The translations under genes and the position numbers were made by a program. 64,000 nt of DNA from Microlunatus antarcticus. GTDB taxonomy: Bacteria; Actinomycetota; Actinomycetes; Propionibacteriales; Propionibacteriaceae. The stretch lies in NCBI RefSeq assembly GCF_014193425.1, contig NZ_JACHZG010000001.1, positions 1,116,001-1,180,000 on the forward strand, read 5' to 3'. The notes below the pieces were generated by a model that did no database searches, was not told where the DNA came from, and was given only the letters and a program-made list of their open reading frames with translations. Of the stretch, positions 7,919 through 15,544 are shown piece after piece (position 1 is the first letter of the stretch; every line of letters begins with the position of its first letter).

Positions 7919-9064
7919 GTGACCCTCCCTCCTGCTCTGCGCGGAGCAGCCTCGCGCAGCCGGCAAGCCAGGGTGGCCGTCGTCCCGTCGCCGGCCGGTG
8001 CGCCGGCCGGGGGAGGGAGCTCTTCGGTCCACGTACCTGCGCTCGACGGCCTCCGTGCGGTCGCTCTGCTCCTGGTCGTGCTGTTCCACGCCCGCATCCC
8101 CGGGTTCTCCAACGGAGATCTGGGGGTCGACGTCTTCTTCGTCCTCAGCGGGTTCCTGATCAGCGGGATCCTGCTGAGGTCCGCGGGACGCGGTCGCGTC
8201 AGCTATGCCGACTTCTACCGCCGGCGGGCGCTCAGGCTGCTTCCGGCGTACCTCACGGTCCTGATCGTGTGCGTCCTCACCGACCTGCTGCACGATTCCG
8301 GCGGCACGCTCAAGGGCGCGGCGACGTCCTTCTTCTACGTCTCCAACTGGGCCGCCGCCGCCGGGGTCGGTACAGGGCTGCTCGCGCATACGTGGTCGCT
8401 GTCGATCGAGGAGCAGTTCTACCTCCTCTGGCCACTGGTGCTGGTGGCACTTCTCGGACGCGCCCGTGGAGACCTCGGGCGCGTGGCCCGGTCCGTGCTC
8501 CTCCTGGCCGTCGCCTCCTACCTCAGCGTCGTGGCCTGCCTCCTGCTCGGCGGATCGGTGGAGCTGGCCTGGAACGCCACGACCTCCCGTGCGTTCGAGC
8601 TGCTGGCCGGGTGCCTGCTGGCGGTCGTCCTCCAGCGGCGCGGGGTGGCCGGTGCTCCGGCGCTCCGGATCGGTTCCCGGGCGACCGGTCCCGTGTCGCT
8701 CCTGGGGCTGCTCGCTCTCCTCGTCGTCGCGAGCCACGACCCGTGGAACCCGTGGGTCGAGATGCTCGTGCAGTGGCCGGTGGTCGTCGCGTTGACCGTG
8801 CTGCTGATCGTCGCCTGCGTCGCCGGCCCGAACCTGACGAAGACCGTGCTCGGGTGGGCCCCCCTGGTGGCCGTCGGTAAGGTCTCCTACGGCGCCTACC
8901 TGTGGCACTTCCCGGTCTTCGTGGTCGTGGACGGCACGCTCGGCCTGGACAGCTGGGGCCCGCGGTTCCTGGCCCTCGCCGTCACCGCCGTCGTCGTGGT
9001 GCTCTCCTACCGCTTCGTCGAGCGCCCGTTCCTGCGGATGAAGGACCGTTCCGCGAGAGCCTGA
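7919..9064 (+). CDS. Acyltransferase-3 (OafA-type) membrane O-acyltransferase
   Basis: 381 residues with about ten hydrophobic segments. VPALDGLRAVALLLVVLFH near residue 40 holds the conserved Arg and His of the acyltransferase-3 family, FVLSGFLISGILL follows, and WSLSIEEQFYLLWP is the family's central motif. These enzymes move acyl groups across the membrane onto sugars. Positioned last in the operon directly behind the carrier protein, it is the natural candidate to transfer the carrier-built group, or plain acetyl, to the exported polysaccharide. The start GTG 7919 gives about 35 cytoplasmic residues, and a later start is possible. Confidence 0.85.
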   Translation: MTLPPALRGAASRSRQARVAVVPSPAGAPAGGGSSSVHVPALDGLRAVALLLVVLFHARIPGFSNGDLGVDVFFVLSGFLISGILLRSAGRGRVSYADFYRRRALRLLPAYLTVLIVCVLTDLLHDSGGTLKGAATSFFYVSNWAAAAGVGTGLLAHTWSLSIEEQFYLLWPLVLVALLGRARGDLGRVARSVLLLAVASYLSVVACLLLGGSVELAWNATTSRAFELLAGCLLAVVLQRRGVAGAPALRIGSRATGPVSLLGLLALLVVASHDPWNPWVEMLVQWPVVVALTVLLIVACVAGPNLTKTVLGWAPLVAVGKVSYGAYLWHFPVFVVVDGTLGLDSWGPRFLALAVTAVVVVLSYRFVERPFLRMKDRSARA

Positions 9065-9088
9065 CCGCCCTCGTGCGGTGCCGGGCGG
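9065..9088. terminator. Candidate terminator hairpin after the acyltransferase gene
   Basis: CCGCCC (9065-9070) and GGGCGG (9083-9088) form a 6-bp stem directly after the stop codon, between two convergent genes. There is no U-run, as is common in high-GC actinobacteria. Confidence 0.35.
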
Positions 9089-9112
9089 CGAGCGCTGTCG
9101 TTCCCGGGGTGG

Positions 9113-10087
9113 TCAGCTGACGGGCTTGCCCGCGTCGGGGCCGTCATACCAGGTGTTGCCGCTGACCCGCACCGGCGGAGCGGTGGACGTCAACGGTCCG
9201 TAGGCGCCGCTCTTCGGGAAGACCGCCGTGGTGAACTCGTTGTTGGTGATGGCGATGTCCGAGATCTTGGACGGGTCGTCGGTCGACGTGTCGTAGCCGC
9301 CGTAGACGGTGTAGGCGCCGCCGCCGAGCAGGTTGCCGTCGATCTGGACGTTGCGGATCTGGTCGGCTGCGTTGGTCGACAAGATGATGGCGGAGGTGGC
9401 GCTGCCGGCGATGACGATCTTGTTGTGCAGGATCTTCAGGTTCGTCGTGCCGAGGGTCTGGATGCCGTCGTTGTGGGCGTCGTTGCCGGTGGCGAGGTCG
9501 TGGATGTAGGAGTCGCGGATGACGACGTTCGTCTGGGCCTTGAACCCGTCGACGGTGCCGTGGACGTCGCAGCGCAGGCAGGTGTAGCCGCCGCCGTTGA
9601 CGGCGGAGTCGCTGCCGTTGTTGCCCTGGCCGTCGATCTCGACGTCGGTGAGGGTGAGGCCGGTGTTCCCCTCGTCGGACAGCACGTTGAAGAAGCACCC
9701 GCCTGACTGCAGGAGCGAGTTCTTGATCGTGACGTCGTCGGCCTTGATCACCAGGCAGGTGGTGATCTTCTTGGCGTCGATGACCGTCCCGTCCTTGGTG
9801 ATCGTGGACGGACCCGTGTACGCCGACAGCGCGGTCCCGGCCGGCACCCCGGTGCGGACGGCCCAGGCAGCCCCTGAGGGTGTGCTGGCGGGCGTGCTGA
9901 CCGGTGACGGGGATTCGGGTACGGGCGCCGCCGTCGTCTGTGTCGCTGTCGTGCCGGGCGGTGGCGATGCCGCACCGGCCGTCATCCTCTGGAGCGCGGA
10001 GCCGGCCAGCGCGCCCACGACAAGGGCCAGCGCGACCAGGACGACGAGCGCCCGCACGGATACGGTCCGACGAGCGACGGGCACCAT
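9113..10087 (-). CDS. Secreted right-handed beta-helix protein A
   Basis: 324 residues. The start is ATG 10087, preceded by GGGGGAACAG; an upstream in-frame ATG at 10171 lacks such a site. An N-terminal hydrophobic segment (about 13-33) is an export signal or anchor, then a Thr/Pro/Ser-rich linker (about 40-75), then a parallel beta-helix with rungs such as VTIKNSLLQSGGCFF, VVIRDSYIHDL and LKILHNKIVI, the pectate-lyase-like fold. Conserved Cys in TTCLV, GGCFF and TCLRCDV may form disulfides outside the cell. No lyase residues are obvious, so an adhesin, matrix or glycan-binding role is as likely as an enzyme. About 561 bp are nearly identical to the gene at 10703-12217. Confidence 0.8.
   Translation of the reverse strand: MVPVARRTVSVRALVVLVALALVVGALAGSALQRMTAGAASPPPGTTATQTTAAPVPESPSPVSTPASTPSGAAWAVRTGVPAGTALSAYTGPSTITKDGTVIDAKKITTCLVIKADDVTIKNSLLQSGGCFFNVLSDEGNTGLTLTDVEIDGQGNNGSDSAVNGGGYTCLRCDVHGTVDGFKAQTNVVIRDSYIHDLATGNDAHNDGIQTLGTTNLKILHNKIVIAGSATSAIILSTNAADQIRNVQIDGNLLGGGAYTVYGGYDTSTDDPSKISDIAITNNEFTTAVFPKSGAYGPLTSTAPPVRVSGNTWYDGPDAGKPVS
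9290..9850 (-). repeat. 561-bp inverted repeat, left copy
   Basis: Aligned base by base with the reverse complement of 11483-12043, this copy has no gap and one mismatch, a silent Val codon GTC versus GTT. It covers the beta-helix domain of the minus-strand gene. Identity stops abruptly at both ends. It points to recent duplication or gene conversion and gives a substrate for inversion of 9851-11482. Confidence 0.97.
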
Positions 10088-10330
10088 CTGTTCCCCCAGA
10101 TTCAGGGACTTGTCACCTGTCCCGCGCCAGACATCGTAGGTGTTGGGCGCGTGCGGTGGGTGAAGAATCACCCGACGCCGTCATTCCCCGCAGAAGGTCG
10201 TTCCCAACCCTCGGGGCGACGTCGGACGGACCAATCTCGATCTCCCTTTCGGGTGTGATGCAGAACACCTCGTGGGTAGATCGATCAGACGACCTCTCAG
10301 CAGCGGTTCCTGCTTGATCATCCGGCCTCA

Positions 10331-10344
10331 TGCCCACTTGGGCA
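10331..10344. promoter_or_regulatory. Palindrome, possible operator
   Basis: TGCCCA and TGGGCA are perfect 6-base arms with a 2-base spacer, about 190 bp upstream of the plus promoter and in the control region of both divergent genes. The binding protein is unknown. Confidence 0.35.
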
Positions 10345-10525
10345 CACGTGGTCTCCGGACCGGGCGTCCATGGGTGGTTCCGGTCGTCGACTTCTGCGCC
10401 CTGACCAGGTGATCCGCAGTCAGGTCGGGCTTGGGGCGAGGCTTTGTGGAAGCCTGCGGCCGAGTTGGGCAATGCGACTTCAAACGGTTTGTGAATTATT
10501 TGCCATCACTCCGCCTGAGAGCAAG

Positions 10526-10554
10526 GTGACACTCTGTTATCAGACTGTTATAGT
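10526..10554 (+). promoter_or_regulatory. Housekeeping-type promoter for beta-helix gene B
   Basis: GTGACA (10526-10531) and TATAGT (10549-10554) each match the -35 and -10 consensus at five of six bases, with a 17-bp spacer. This is the best sigma-70-like promoter I found in the window. Transcription would start near 10561, leaving about 140 bases of untranslated leader before the ATG at 10703. Confidence 0.65.
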
Positions 10555-10702
10555 CGGCGAAGTTCCCGGGAAATATTCAGATCGTGCAACAAGATCCTGG
10601 CGATGTCGTGACGACGGTCCGTCATTCCGCACATGCAGCAGTTTTCCCGAAGTCGACCCCACGACCGGGCAGCACCCCGATCTCGACAGAAATGAACTCT
10701 CC

Positions 10703-12217
10703 ATGACCAGCTCCACGTCTCCATGGCGCACGCCCGCCCCGAACCAGGTCGACCGACCCCGGACCCCGGTGTCCGAGGTCGCGGCGAGACGCACGACGAT
10801 CGTCCTGGCCCTCGCACTCCTGCTTGGCCTGGTGGCTGCGCTCTCGCCCTGGAGCAGCACCTCGGCGGAGGCGAGAAGCACGGTTCTCGGGAACATCACG
10901 CCGGCCACCGCCTCCTTCAGCGACGGTGACTCGGTGACCGTCGGGATGAAGTTCAGGGCGACGGCGACCGGTTCGGTCACCGGCGTCAAGTTCTACAAGG
11001 GCTCGCAGAACACGGGCAGGCACGTCGGGGCGCTCTACTCCTCGAGGGGCCAGCTGCTGGCCAGGGCGACCTTCACCTCGGAGTCCGGCAGCGGCTGGCA
11101 GTCCGTCGTCTTCGACGACCCGGTCGACGTGCGGCGCGGTGGCAGCTACACCGTCGCGACCTTCATGCCGGAGGGGCACTACGCCGTAACCAGCCCGTAC
11201 GCGTGGCCCGACGCCGGCGTGGCCGTGCTGGGCCTCGCAGGGACCTACAACTACGGCAGCGACCTGGAGTTCCCCTCGTCGAGCTACGGCCGGTCCAACT
11301 ACTTCGTCGACGTGATCTTCCAGGCGTCCGACAGCACCGGCGGGTCCGGCCCGACGACGCCTGCTCCGACGACGCCTGCTCCGACGACGCCTGCTCCGAC
11401 CACGCCTGCTCCGACGACGCCTGCTCCGACCACGCCTGCTCCGACCACGCCCTCGTCCGGGTTCCCGAGCGAGGCCACCACGGGGGTGCCGGCCGGGACC
11501 GCGCTGTCGGCGTACACGGGTCCGTCCACGATCACCAAGGACGGGACGGTCATCGACGCCAAGAAGATCACCACCTGCCTGGTGATCAAGGCCGACGACG
11601 TCACGATCAAGAACTCGCTCCTGCAGTCAGGCGGGTGCTTCTTCAACGTGCTGTCCGACGAGGGGAACACCGGCCTCACCCTCACCGACGTCGAGATCGA
11701 CGGCCAGGGCAACAACGGCAGCGACTCCGCCGTCAACGGCGGCGGCTACACCTGCCTGCGCTGCGACGTCCACGGCACCGTTGACGGGTTCAAGGCCCAG
11801 ACGAACGTCGTCATCCGCGACTCCTACATCCACGACCTCGCCACCGGCAACGACGCCCACAACGACGGCATCCAGACCCTCGGCACGACGAACCTGAAGA
11901 TCCTGCACAACAAGATCGTCATCGCCGGCAGCGCCACCTCCGCCATCATCTTGTCGACCAACGCAGCCGACCAGATCCGCAACGTCCAGATCGACGGCAA
12001 CCTGCTCGGCGGCGGCGCCTACACCGTCTACGGCGGCTACGACGGCCCGGCCGTGGCGGGCAAGGTCTCCAACATCTCCATCACCAACAACCGGTTCACC
12101 ACGGTGATCTTCCCGAGGTCGGGCGCCTTCGGGCCCATCACGACCGCCGACGCGCCCGTCGTGGTCACCGGAAACACCTGGTACGACGGCCCCAACGCCG
12201 GCGGGTCGGTCAGCTGA
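10703..12217 (+). CDS. Secreted DUF4082 plus beta-helix protein B
   Basis: 504 residues. A positively charged N-terminus (RR about 29-30) and hydrophobic segment (about 32-48) form an export signal. Residues about 60-210 are one DUF4082 module (VTGVKFYKGSQNTGRHVGALYS, NYFVDVIF), a beta-sandwich found in extracellular proteins. Residues about 217-252 are seven PTTPA repeats, a cell-wall-spanning style linker. Residues 260-504 are a parallel beta-helix whose first 187 residues are identical to protein A; the last 57 differ. The start is ATG 10703; its ribosome site is weak. A role in the surface matrix or in binding or cutting the locus polysaccharide is inferred. Confidence 0.82.
   Translation: MTSSTSPWRTPAPNQVDRPRTPVSEVAARRTTIVLALALLLGLVAALSPWSSTSAEARSTVLGNITPATASFSDGDSVTVGMKFRATATGSVTGVKFYKGSQNTGRHVGALYSSRGQLLARATFTSESGSGWQSVVFDDPVDVRRGGSYTVATFMPEGHYAVTSPYAWPDAGVAVLGLAGTYNYGSDLEFPSSSYGRSNYFVDVIFQASDSTGGSGPTTPAPTTPAPTTPAPTTPAPTTPAPTTPAPTTPSSGFPSEATTGVPAGTALSAYTGPSTITKDGTVIDAKKITTCLVIKADDVTIKNSLLQSGGCFFNVLSDEGNTGLTLTDVEIDGQGNNGSDSAVNGGGYTCLRCDVHGTVDGFKAQTNVVIRDSYIHDLATGNDAHNDGIQTLGTTNLKILHNKIVIAGSATSAIILSTNAADQIRNVQIDGNLLGGGAYTVYGGYDGPAVAGKVSNISITNNRFTTVIFPRSGAFGPITTADAPVVVTGNTWYDGPNAGGSVS
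11351..11451 (+). repeat. 15-bp coding tandem repeat (PTTPA linker)
   Basis: Seven copies, the last incomplete, of a 15-base unit CCGACGACGCCTGCT, varying only by GAC/ACC at one codon. The unit is a multiple of three, so gain or loss of copies would change linker length without a frameshift. Confidence 0.9.
11483..12043 (+). repeat. 561-bp inverted repeat, right copy
   Basis: Mate of 9290-9850 in opposite orientation, 1,632 bp away, with one mismatch in 561 bases. It covers residues 261 to about 447 of the DUF4082/beta-helix protein. Confidence 0.97.
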
Positions 12218-12230
12218 CCGTCAGACCCTC

Positions 12231-12265
12231 GAGCGGCACCGGTCCCCAGCGGTCCGGTGCCGCTC
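12231..12265. terminator. Bidirectional terminator hairpin
   Basis: GAGCGGCACCGG (12231-12242) and its exact complement (12254-12265) form a 12-bp stem with an 11-base loop, followed by TTCTCT. It sits between the convergent beta-helix B and deacetylase genes. Confidence 0.75.
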
Positions 12266-12292
12266 TTCTCTGTCCGAGGGTGGTCGCCGTCC

Positions 12293-12943
12293 TCAACGAA
12301 GCTGCTTGACGCCGCCCTTCAGGCGCCCGACGAGTCGCCGCGCCAGCGGTTCTCCCCGCAAGATGGCGTGCAGGCTGTCGACCGTGTCGTCCGACCGGAG
12401 GCTGAAGCGGTGCTGGAGCCAGGCCGACGGCTTCGAGGAACGGCGGTCGCTGGTGTGGACGTGGGTGTACCCGAGCTGTTGGAGGCGGGTCAGCGTGCGC
12501 CGGTCGTACTGCCCCAGCGGCAGCGCCGCCTCGGTCACCGGAGCCCCGACGACCTCGGCCAGCACCTGCCTGGCCTGCTCGAGCTCGCGCTGCTGGGCCG
12601 CGTCGGACAGCGCGCGCCACGGGACGTGGTCCATGCCGTGGCTGCCGACGGCCATGCCGTGGTCGCGCAGCTCCCGGACCTGCTCGGCCGACAGGCTTCC
12701 CGGCCGGTCGAGCCGCGCCGCGATGACGAAGAACGAGGCCGTCAACCCGTGCCGCACGAGCCCGTCCAGCCCGATCTCGATGTCGGACGCGTTGCTGTCG
12801 TCGAAGCTCAGGCGCACGTCGTCGCGCCCGGCGACGGTCTCGACCACGAGGCGGTAGAAGTCCTCGGTGATCCAGTAGCCGGCTTCGCCCGGCTCGAGCT
12901 CACGGCCGGGGCGTCCGATGCCGTGGAAGCAGAGGTTGATCAC
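12293..12943 (-). CDS. Polysaccharide deacetylase (NodB domain, CE4)
   Basis: 216 residues, essentially a bare NodB domain without signal peptide. SFDD (Asp48, Asp49) is the catalytic/metal motif 1 and SHGMDH (His102, His106) is motif 2, which binds the metal with the Asp. Family members remove N-acetyl groups from GlcNAc-type sugars. The GTG start overlaps the stop of the GT2 gene by 4 bases, so the two are translated together. With no export signal it probably works on a cytoplasmic, lipid-linked intermediate, as NodB-like or PIG-L-like steps do. The substrate is inferred only. Confidence 0.85.
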   Translation of the reverse strand: MINLCFHGIGRPGRELEPGEAGYWITEDFYRLVVETVAGRDDVRLSFDDSNASDIEIGLDGLVRHGLTASFFVIAARLDRPGSLSAEQVRELRDHGMAVGSHGMDHVPWRALSDAAQQRELEQARQVLAEVVGAPVTEAALPLGQYDRRTLTRLQQLGYTHVHTSDRRSSKPSAWLQHRFSLRSDDTVDSLHAILRGEPLARRLVGRLKGGVKQLR

Positions 12944-13839
12944 GAGATCGGTCCCGAGCTCGCGGTCGGGCCGTCCGGACTGCGCCGAGCCGTCCGGTCC
13001 TGGCCCCAGGCGACGTCCCGCCTCGACCCTAGTCGGGCCAGCAGAGCGGCGACGCTGGTGAGGCCCACGTAGACCAGCCCGGCCGGGAGAAGTCGAGGCT
13101 GCGGCAGGACGACCTCTCTCAACCACGCCAGCCGGTCGGACCGCCGGACGTCTGGTCCGCTCGCCGTCGCCCCCGCCCCGCGTGCCTCGATCGACGATCG
13201 GAGGTCGGCGTTGCCCCGCCGCACCCGGACCAGGCGGCGGAGGAGGGCCCGGGTGGTCGAAGGAGCCGCGATGGCCAGGTCGACCGCGTCGATGGACCCC
13301 TTCTCGGTCTCCGCGTAGAGCGAGTCGAGGTAGAGGTCGTCGGCGACGACGGCGGGGAACTGGTCGAAGCGGCGTCGTCCGTCCTCGCTCAGCACGATCA
13401 TGCCTCGGCCGAACAGACTGTTGTCGTAGGCCGGGTGCCGGCTGCTGACGGCCGTGTACGCGCGCACCAGCAGGCTGCTGCCGGTGCTGACCACATGGCG
13501 GCGGGGCGCGGCCGCCAGGATCGTCGGATCCGCGGCGAGGACCTGCTCGCACGCGGCCAGCGCGTGCGCGGGCAGCTCGATGTCGGCGTCGAGGTAGACC
13601 CGGGGGAACCCGACGGCGGCGGCATCACCGACGACGAGCGCTGCCGACTTCCCGGGCTCGGGCACCGAGATCACGACCGACGCGCCGGCCCGTTCAGCGA
13701 CCTCGGCGGTGTTGTCGTGGCAGCCGTTGGCGACCACCACGACCTGAACCGGGCCGGCTCCCCGCTGGTCTCTGAGTGCCTGGAGGCAGCGCCCGATGAC
13801 CGCTGCCTCGTCGTGGGCGGCGATGACCACGCTGATCAT
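12940..13839 (-). CDS. GT2-family glycosyltransferase
   Basis: 299 residues. MISVVIAAHDEAAVIGRCL at the N-terminus begins the GT-A fold, VVANGCHDNTAEVAE follows, and LDADIELP (Asp84, Asp86) is the DxD metal/nucleotide-sugar motif. A hydrophobic patch near residues 255-275 may attach it to the membrane. ATG 13839 is preceded by GGGGGA with good spacing. It is coupled to the downstream deacetylase, recalling NodC/NodB or other transferase-deacetylase pairs. Probably makes or extends a HexNAc-containing unit. Confidence 0.85.
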   Translation of the reverse strand: MISVVIAAHDEAAVIGRCLQALRDQRGAGPVQVVVVANGCHDNTAEVAERAGASVVISVPEPGKSAALVVGDAAAVGFPRVYLDADIELPAHALAACEQVLAADPTILAAAPRRHVVSTGSSLLVRAYTAVSSRHPAYDNSLFGRGMIVLSEDGRRRFDQFPAVVADDLYLDSLYAETEKGSIDAVDLAIAAPSTTRALLRRLVRVRRGNADLRSSIEARGAGATASGPDVRRSDRLAWLREVVLPQPRLLPAGLVYVGLTSVAALLARLGSRRDVAWGQDRTARRSPDGPTASSGPIS

Positions 13840-13971
13840 GCGGCGTCCCCCGTCGTCGCTCGCGCAGCGGTGGCTGCGCACCAGGGGTCCGGCCGTGCCG
13901 GACCCGCGCACGAAGATAGCGGTCCGAAGGGGTGCCCATGCGAGGTTCGCTCCGATCGGCGCGCTGGGCCG

Positions 13972-13977
13972 TACCCT
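13972..13977 (+). promoter_or_regulatory. -10 box of a probable leaderless mRNA
   Basis: TACCCT lies seven bases before GTG 13985, so transcription would begin at or next to the start codon. It is divergent from the GT2 gene. Confidence 0.5.
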
Positions 13978-13984
13978 GAGGTCC

Positions 13985-14848
13985 GTGCCCGCGGAGACCG
14001 CGGTCCTGGTGCGGCCGATCGCACGCGAGGACCTTCACCGTGTCGGCGACTACCTCCACCGGAACCTGAACCGACGGCTCTCGCCCTCGGCCTGGGCCGA
14101 GGCGATCGTCCCCCCGTGGCCGGTCGACGCTCCCAACCACGGGTTCATGCTGCTGGCCGGCAACGACGTCGTCGGCGTCAACGCGGCGATCTACTCGTCG
14201 CGCGTGGTGCGGGGGGAGCGCCGCGACTTCTGCAACATGGCGGCGCTCTGCGTGGACGAGCAGGCGCGGCCGCACGCCGTCCGCCTGATCCGTGCGCTCC
14301 TGAGACAGCCGGGGTTCCACTTCACCGACCTCTCGCCCAGCGGCAACGTGGTCGAGCTCGACCGCCGCCTCGGCTTCCGGCCGCTCCCCACCGCTACGGC
14401 GGTCGTGGTGAACCTTCCCCGCCTCGACCGTCGGTTCCGTCTGCTCACCCGTCCGGACGACATCGCGGCCCGGGTGGAAGGGGTCGACGCGACGGTCTAC
14501 GCGGATCATCGTGCGGCCGCCGCGGCCCGCCACCTCGTCGTCACCCGCGGCGACGCCTACTGCTACGTGGTCTTCCGCAAGGACCGGCGCAAGAACCTGC
14601 CCCTGTTCGCCACGGTCCTGCACGTGAGCGATCCCGATCTCTTCGCCGCCGCTTTCGGGGTCGTGTCGAGCCATCTGCTCACGCGGCACGGCGCGCTGTG
14701 CACGCTCGTCGAAGAGCGGGTGGCCGTGGTCGGACCCGTCCTGAGCCGGATGCTGGCGCAGCCCCGGCCGAAGATGTACAAGAGCGACGAGCTGGTCCCG
14801 GCCGACATCGACGACCTCTACAGCGAGCTCACCTGCGTGGCGTGGTGA
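13985..14848 (+). CDS. GNAT-like acetyltransferase of the polysaccharide locus
   Basis: 287 residues. VLVRPIAREDLHRVGDYLH at the start and NMAALCVDEQARPHAVRLIRALL near residue 80-110 resemble the first half of a GNAT fold, with the second strand holding the substitute for the acetyl-CoA loop. DLSPSGNVVELDRRLGFRPL matches the usual late GNAT segment. The C-terminal 130 residues are not assigned. GTG 13985 was chosen because the GNAT homology begins at once and a TACCCT box stands seven bases before it. Divergent from the GT2 gene and convergent with a Wzz-like gene. It may acylate an amino sugar. Function inferred. Confidence 0.55.
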   Translation: MPAETAVLVRPIAREDLHRVGDYLHRNLNRRLSPSAWAEAIVPPWPVDAPNHGFMLLAGNDVVGVNAAIYSSRVVRGERRDFCNMAALCVDEQARPHAVRLIRALLRQPGFHFTDLSPSGNVVELDRRLGFRPLPTATAVVVNLPRLDRRFRLLTRPDDIAARVEGVDATVYADHRAAAAARHLVVTRGDAYCYVVFRKDRRKNLPLFATVLHVSDPDLFAAAFGVVSSHLLTRHGALCTLVEERVAVVGPVLSRMLAQPRPKMYKSDELVPADIDDLYSELTCVAW

Positions 14849-14863
14849 TCCGGTGCGGTGCGC

Positions 14864-15544
14864 TCAGGTCGCGGGCCAGCCGGACGGCACGGGAGCAGGG
14901 CGACGACGGCGGCCGGTCCTCCCGAGGAGCCGGTCGGCGCCGCTCGCCATCAGGGCGGTGACGACCAGCCCCAGCAGGAAGGTGACGCCGGCGGCCCGGC
15001 TGCTGCTCCCCGTCACGTGGGAGGCGCTGACGTCGGCCGGGGACAGCAGGGTGGTGATGCGCAGCCCGGGGGCTACGCCGGCGAAGTCCTGCCGCCGCTG
15101 GAGCATGCGCCGGAGCTCGTCAACGACACGGGTCGCCTCCGCGGTGACCTCGTCCTGGGAGGCTCCGACGACCTGGATGTCGACGTACGGCGCGGTGAAG
15201 AGCGGGCGGAACTGCGATCCCTGGTTGGGCAGGCGTACCTGGGTGCCGCTCCTCACGCCCTCTCCGTAGAGAGTGGTGTCGGAGGACGAGGTGAGCAACG
15301 GCTTGTGCGTGCCGTTCCAGTCGCTGACCAGCAGGCTCGCCATCGGTGCCAGCGTGAAGGGCTGCGAGGCGATGGTGTTCGGGTAGTAGGTGACGGTCGG
15401 TGCCACCAGCACGAGCTGCACCTCGCTGTAGTAGACGCCGGGTTGGTCGTAGGCCACGTACGTCCCGCCCAGGGTCAGGGCGAGGCCGAGCAGCACGACG
15501 TACCAGCGTCGTACGCAGACGCGCAGCAGAACCAGCAGTGGCAT
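14864..15544 (-). CDS. Wzz-like chain-length protein, short, no kinase domain
   Basis: 226 residues. Hydrophobic segments at about 18-35 and again near 185-205 flank a mostly extracytoplasmic region with YYSEVQLVLVAPTV and DIQVVGASQDEVTAEATRVVDEL, the layout of polysaccharide co-polymerase (Wzz/CapA) proteins. There is no Walker-type tyrosine kinase attached. ATG 15544 has a G-rich site upstream. It is divergent from the second co-polymerase gene at 15842. Probably tunes length or export of the polymer together with the Wzy-like protein. Confidence 0.65.
   Translation of the reverse strand: MPLLVLLRVCVRRWYVVLLGLALTLGGTYVAYDQPGVYYSEVQLVLVAPTVTYYPNTIASQPFTLAPMASLLVSDWNGTHKPLLTSSSDTTLYGEGVRSGTQVRLPNQGSQFRPLFTAPYVDIQVVGASQDEVTAEATRVVDELRRMLQRRQDFAGVAPGLRITTLLSPADVSASHVTGSSSRAAGVTFLLGLVVTALMASGADRLLGRTGRRRRPAPVPSGWPAT

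Larger units (their letters stand above)
10088..10702. other. 615-bp divergent intergenic region
   Basis: No gene is evident. This is among the least GC-rich stretches of the window. It holds the promoter of the plus-strand beta-helix gene (10526-10554), a perfect TGCCCA-ct-TGGGCA palindrome (10331-10344) and a GGTGT/ACACC pair (about 10253-10270). On the minus strand a TACGAT box (10133-10138) about 40 bases before the start at 10087 could be the -10 of the left gene, though no good -35 stands before it. Inversion between the flanking 561-bp repeats would flip this whole control region. Confidence 0.5.

Noticed and set aside
4801-9064. Exosortase/PEP-CTERM sorting system
   Set aside because: Ligase and decarboxylase are of that associated type, but no exosortase and no PEP-CTERM tail is found in the window.
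10113-10472. Minus-strand frame of 119 codons in the intergenic region
   Set aside because: No ribosome site, no motif, and it crosses the promoter/operator region of the divergent genes.
9290-12043. Insertion sequence with terminal inverted repeats
   Set aside because: No transposase lies between the repeats; the repeats themselves code for the beta-helix domain.
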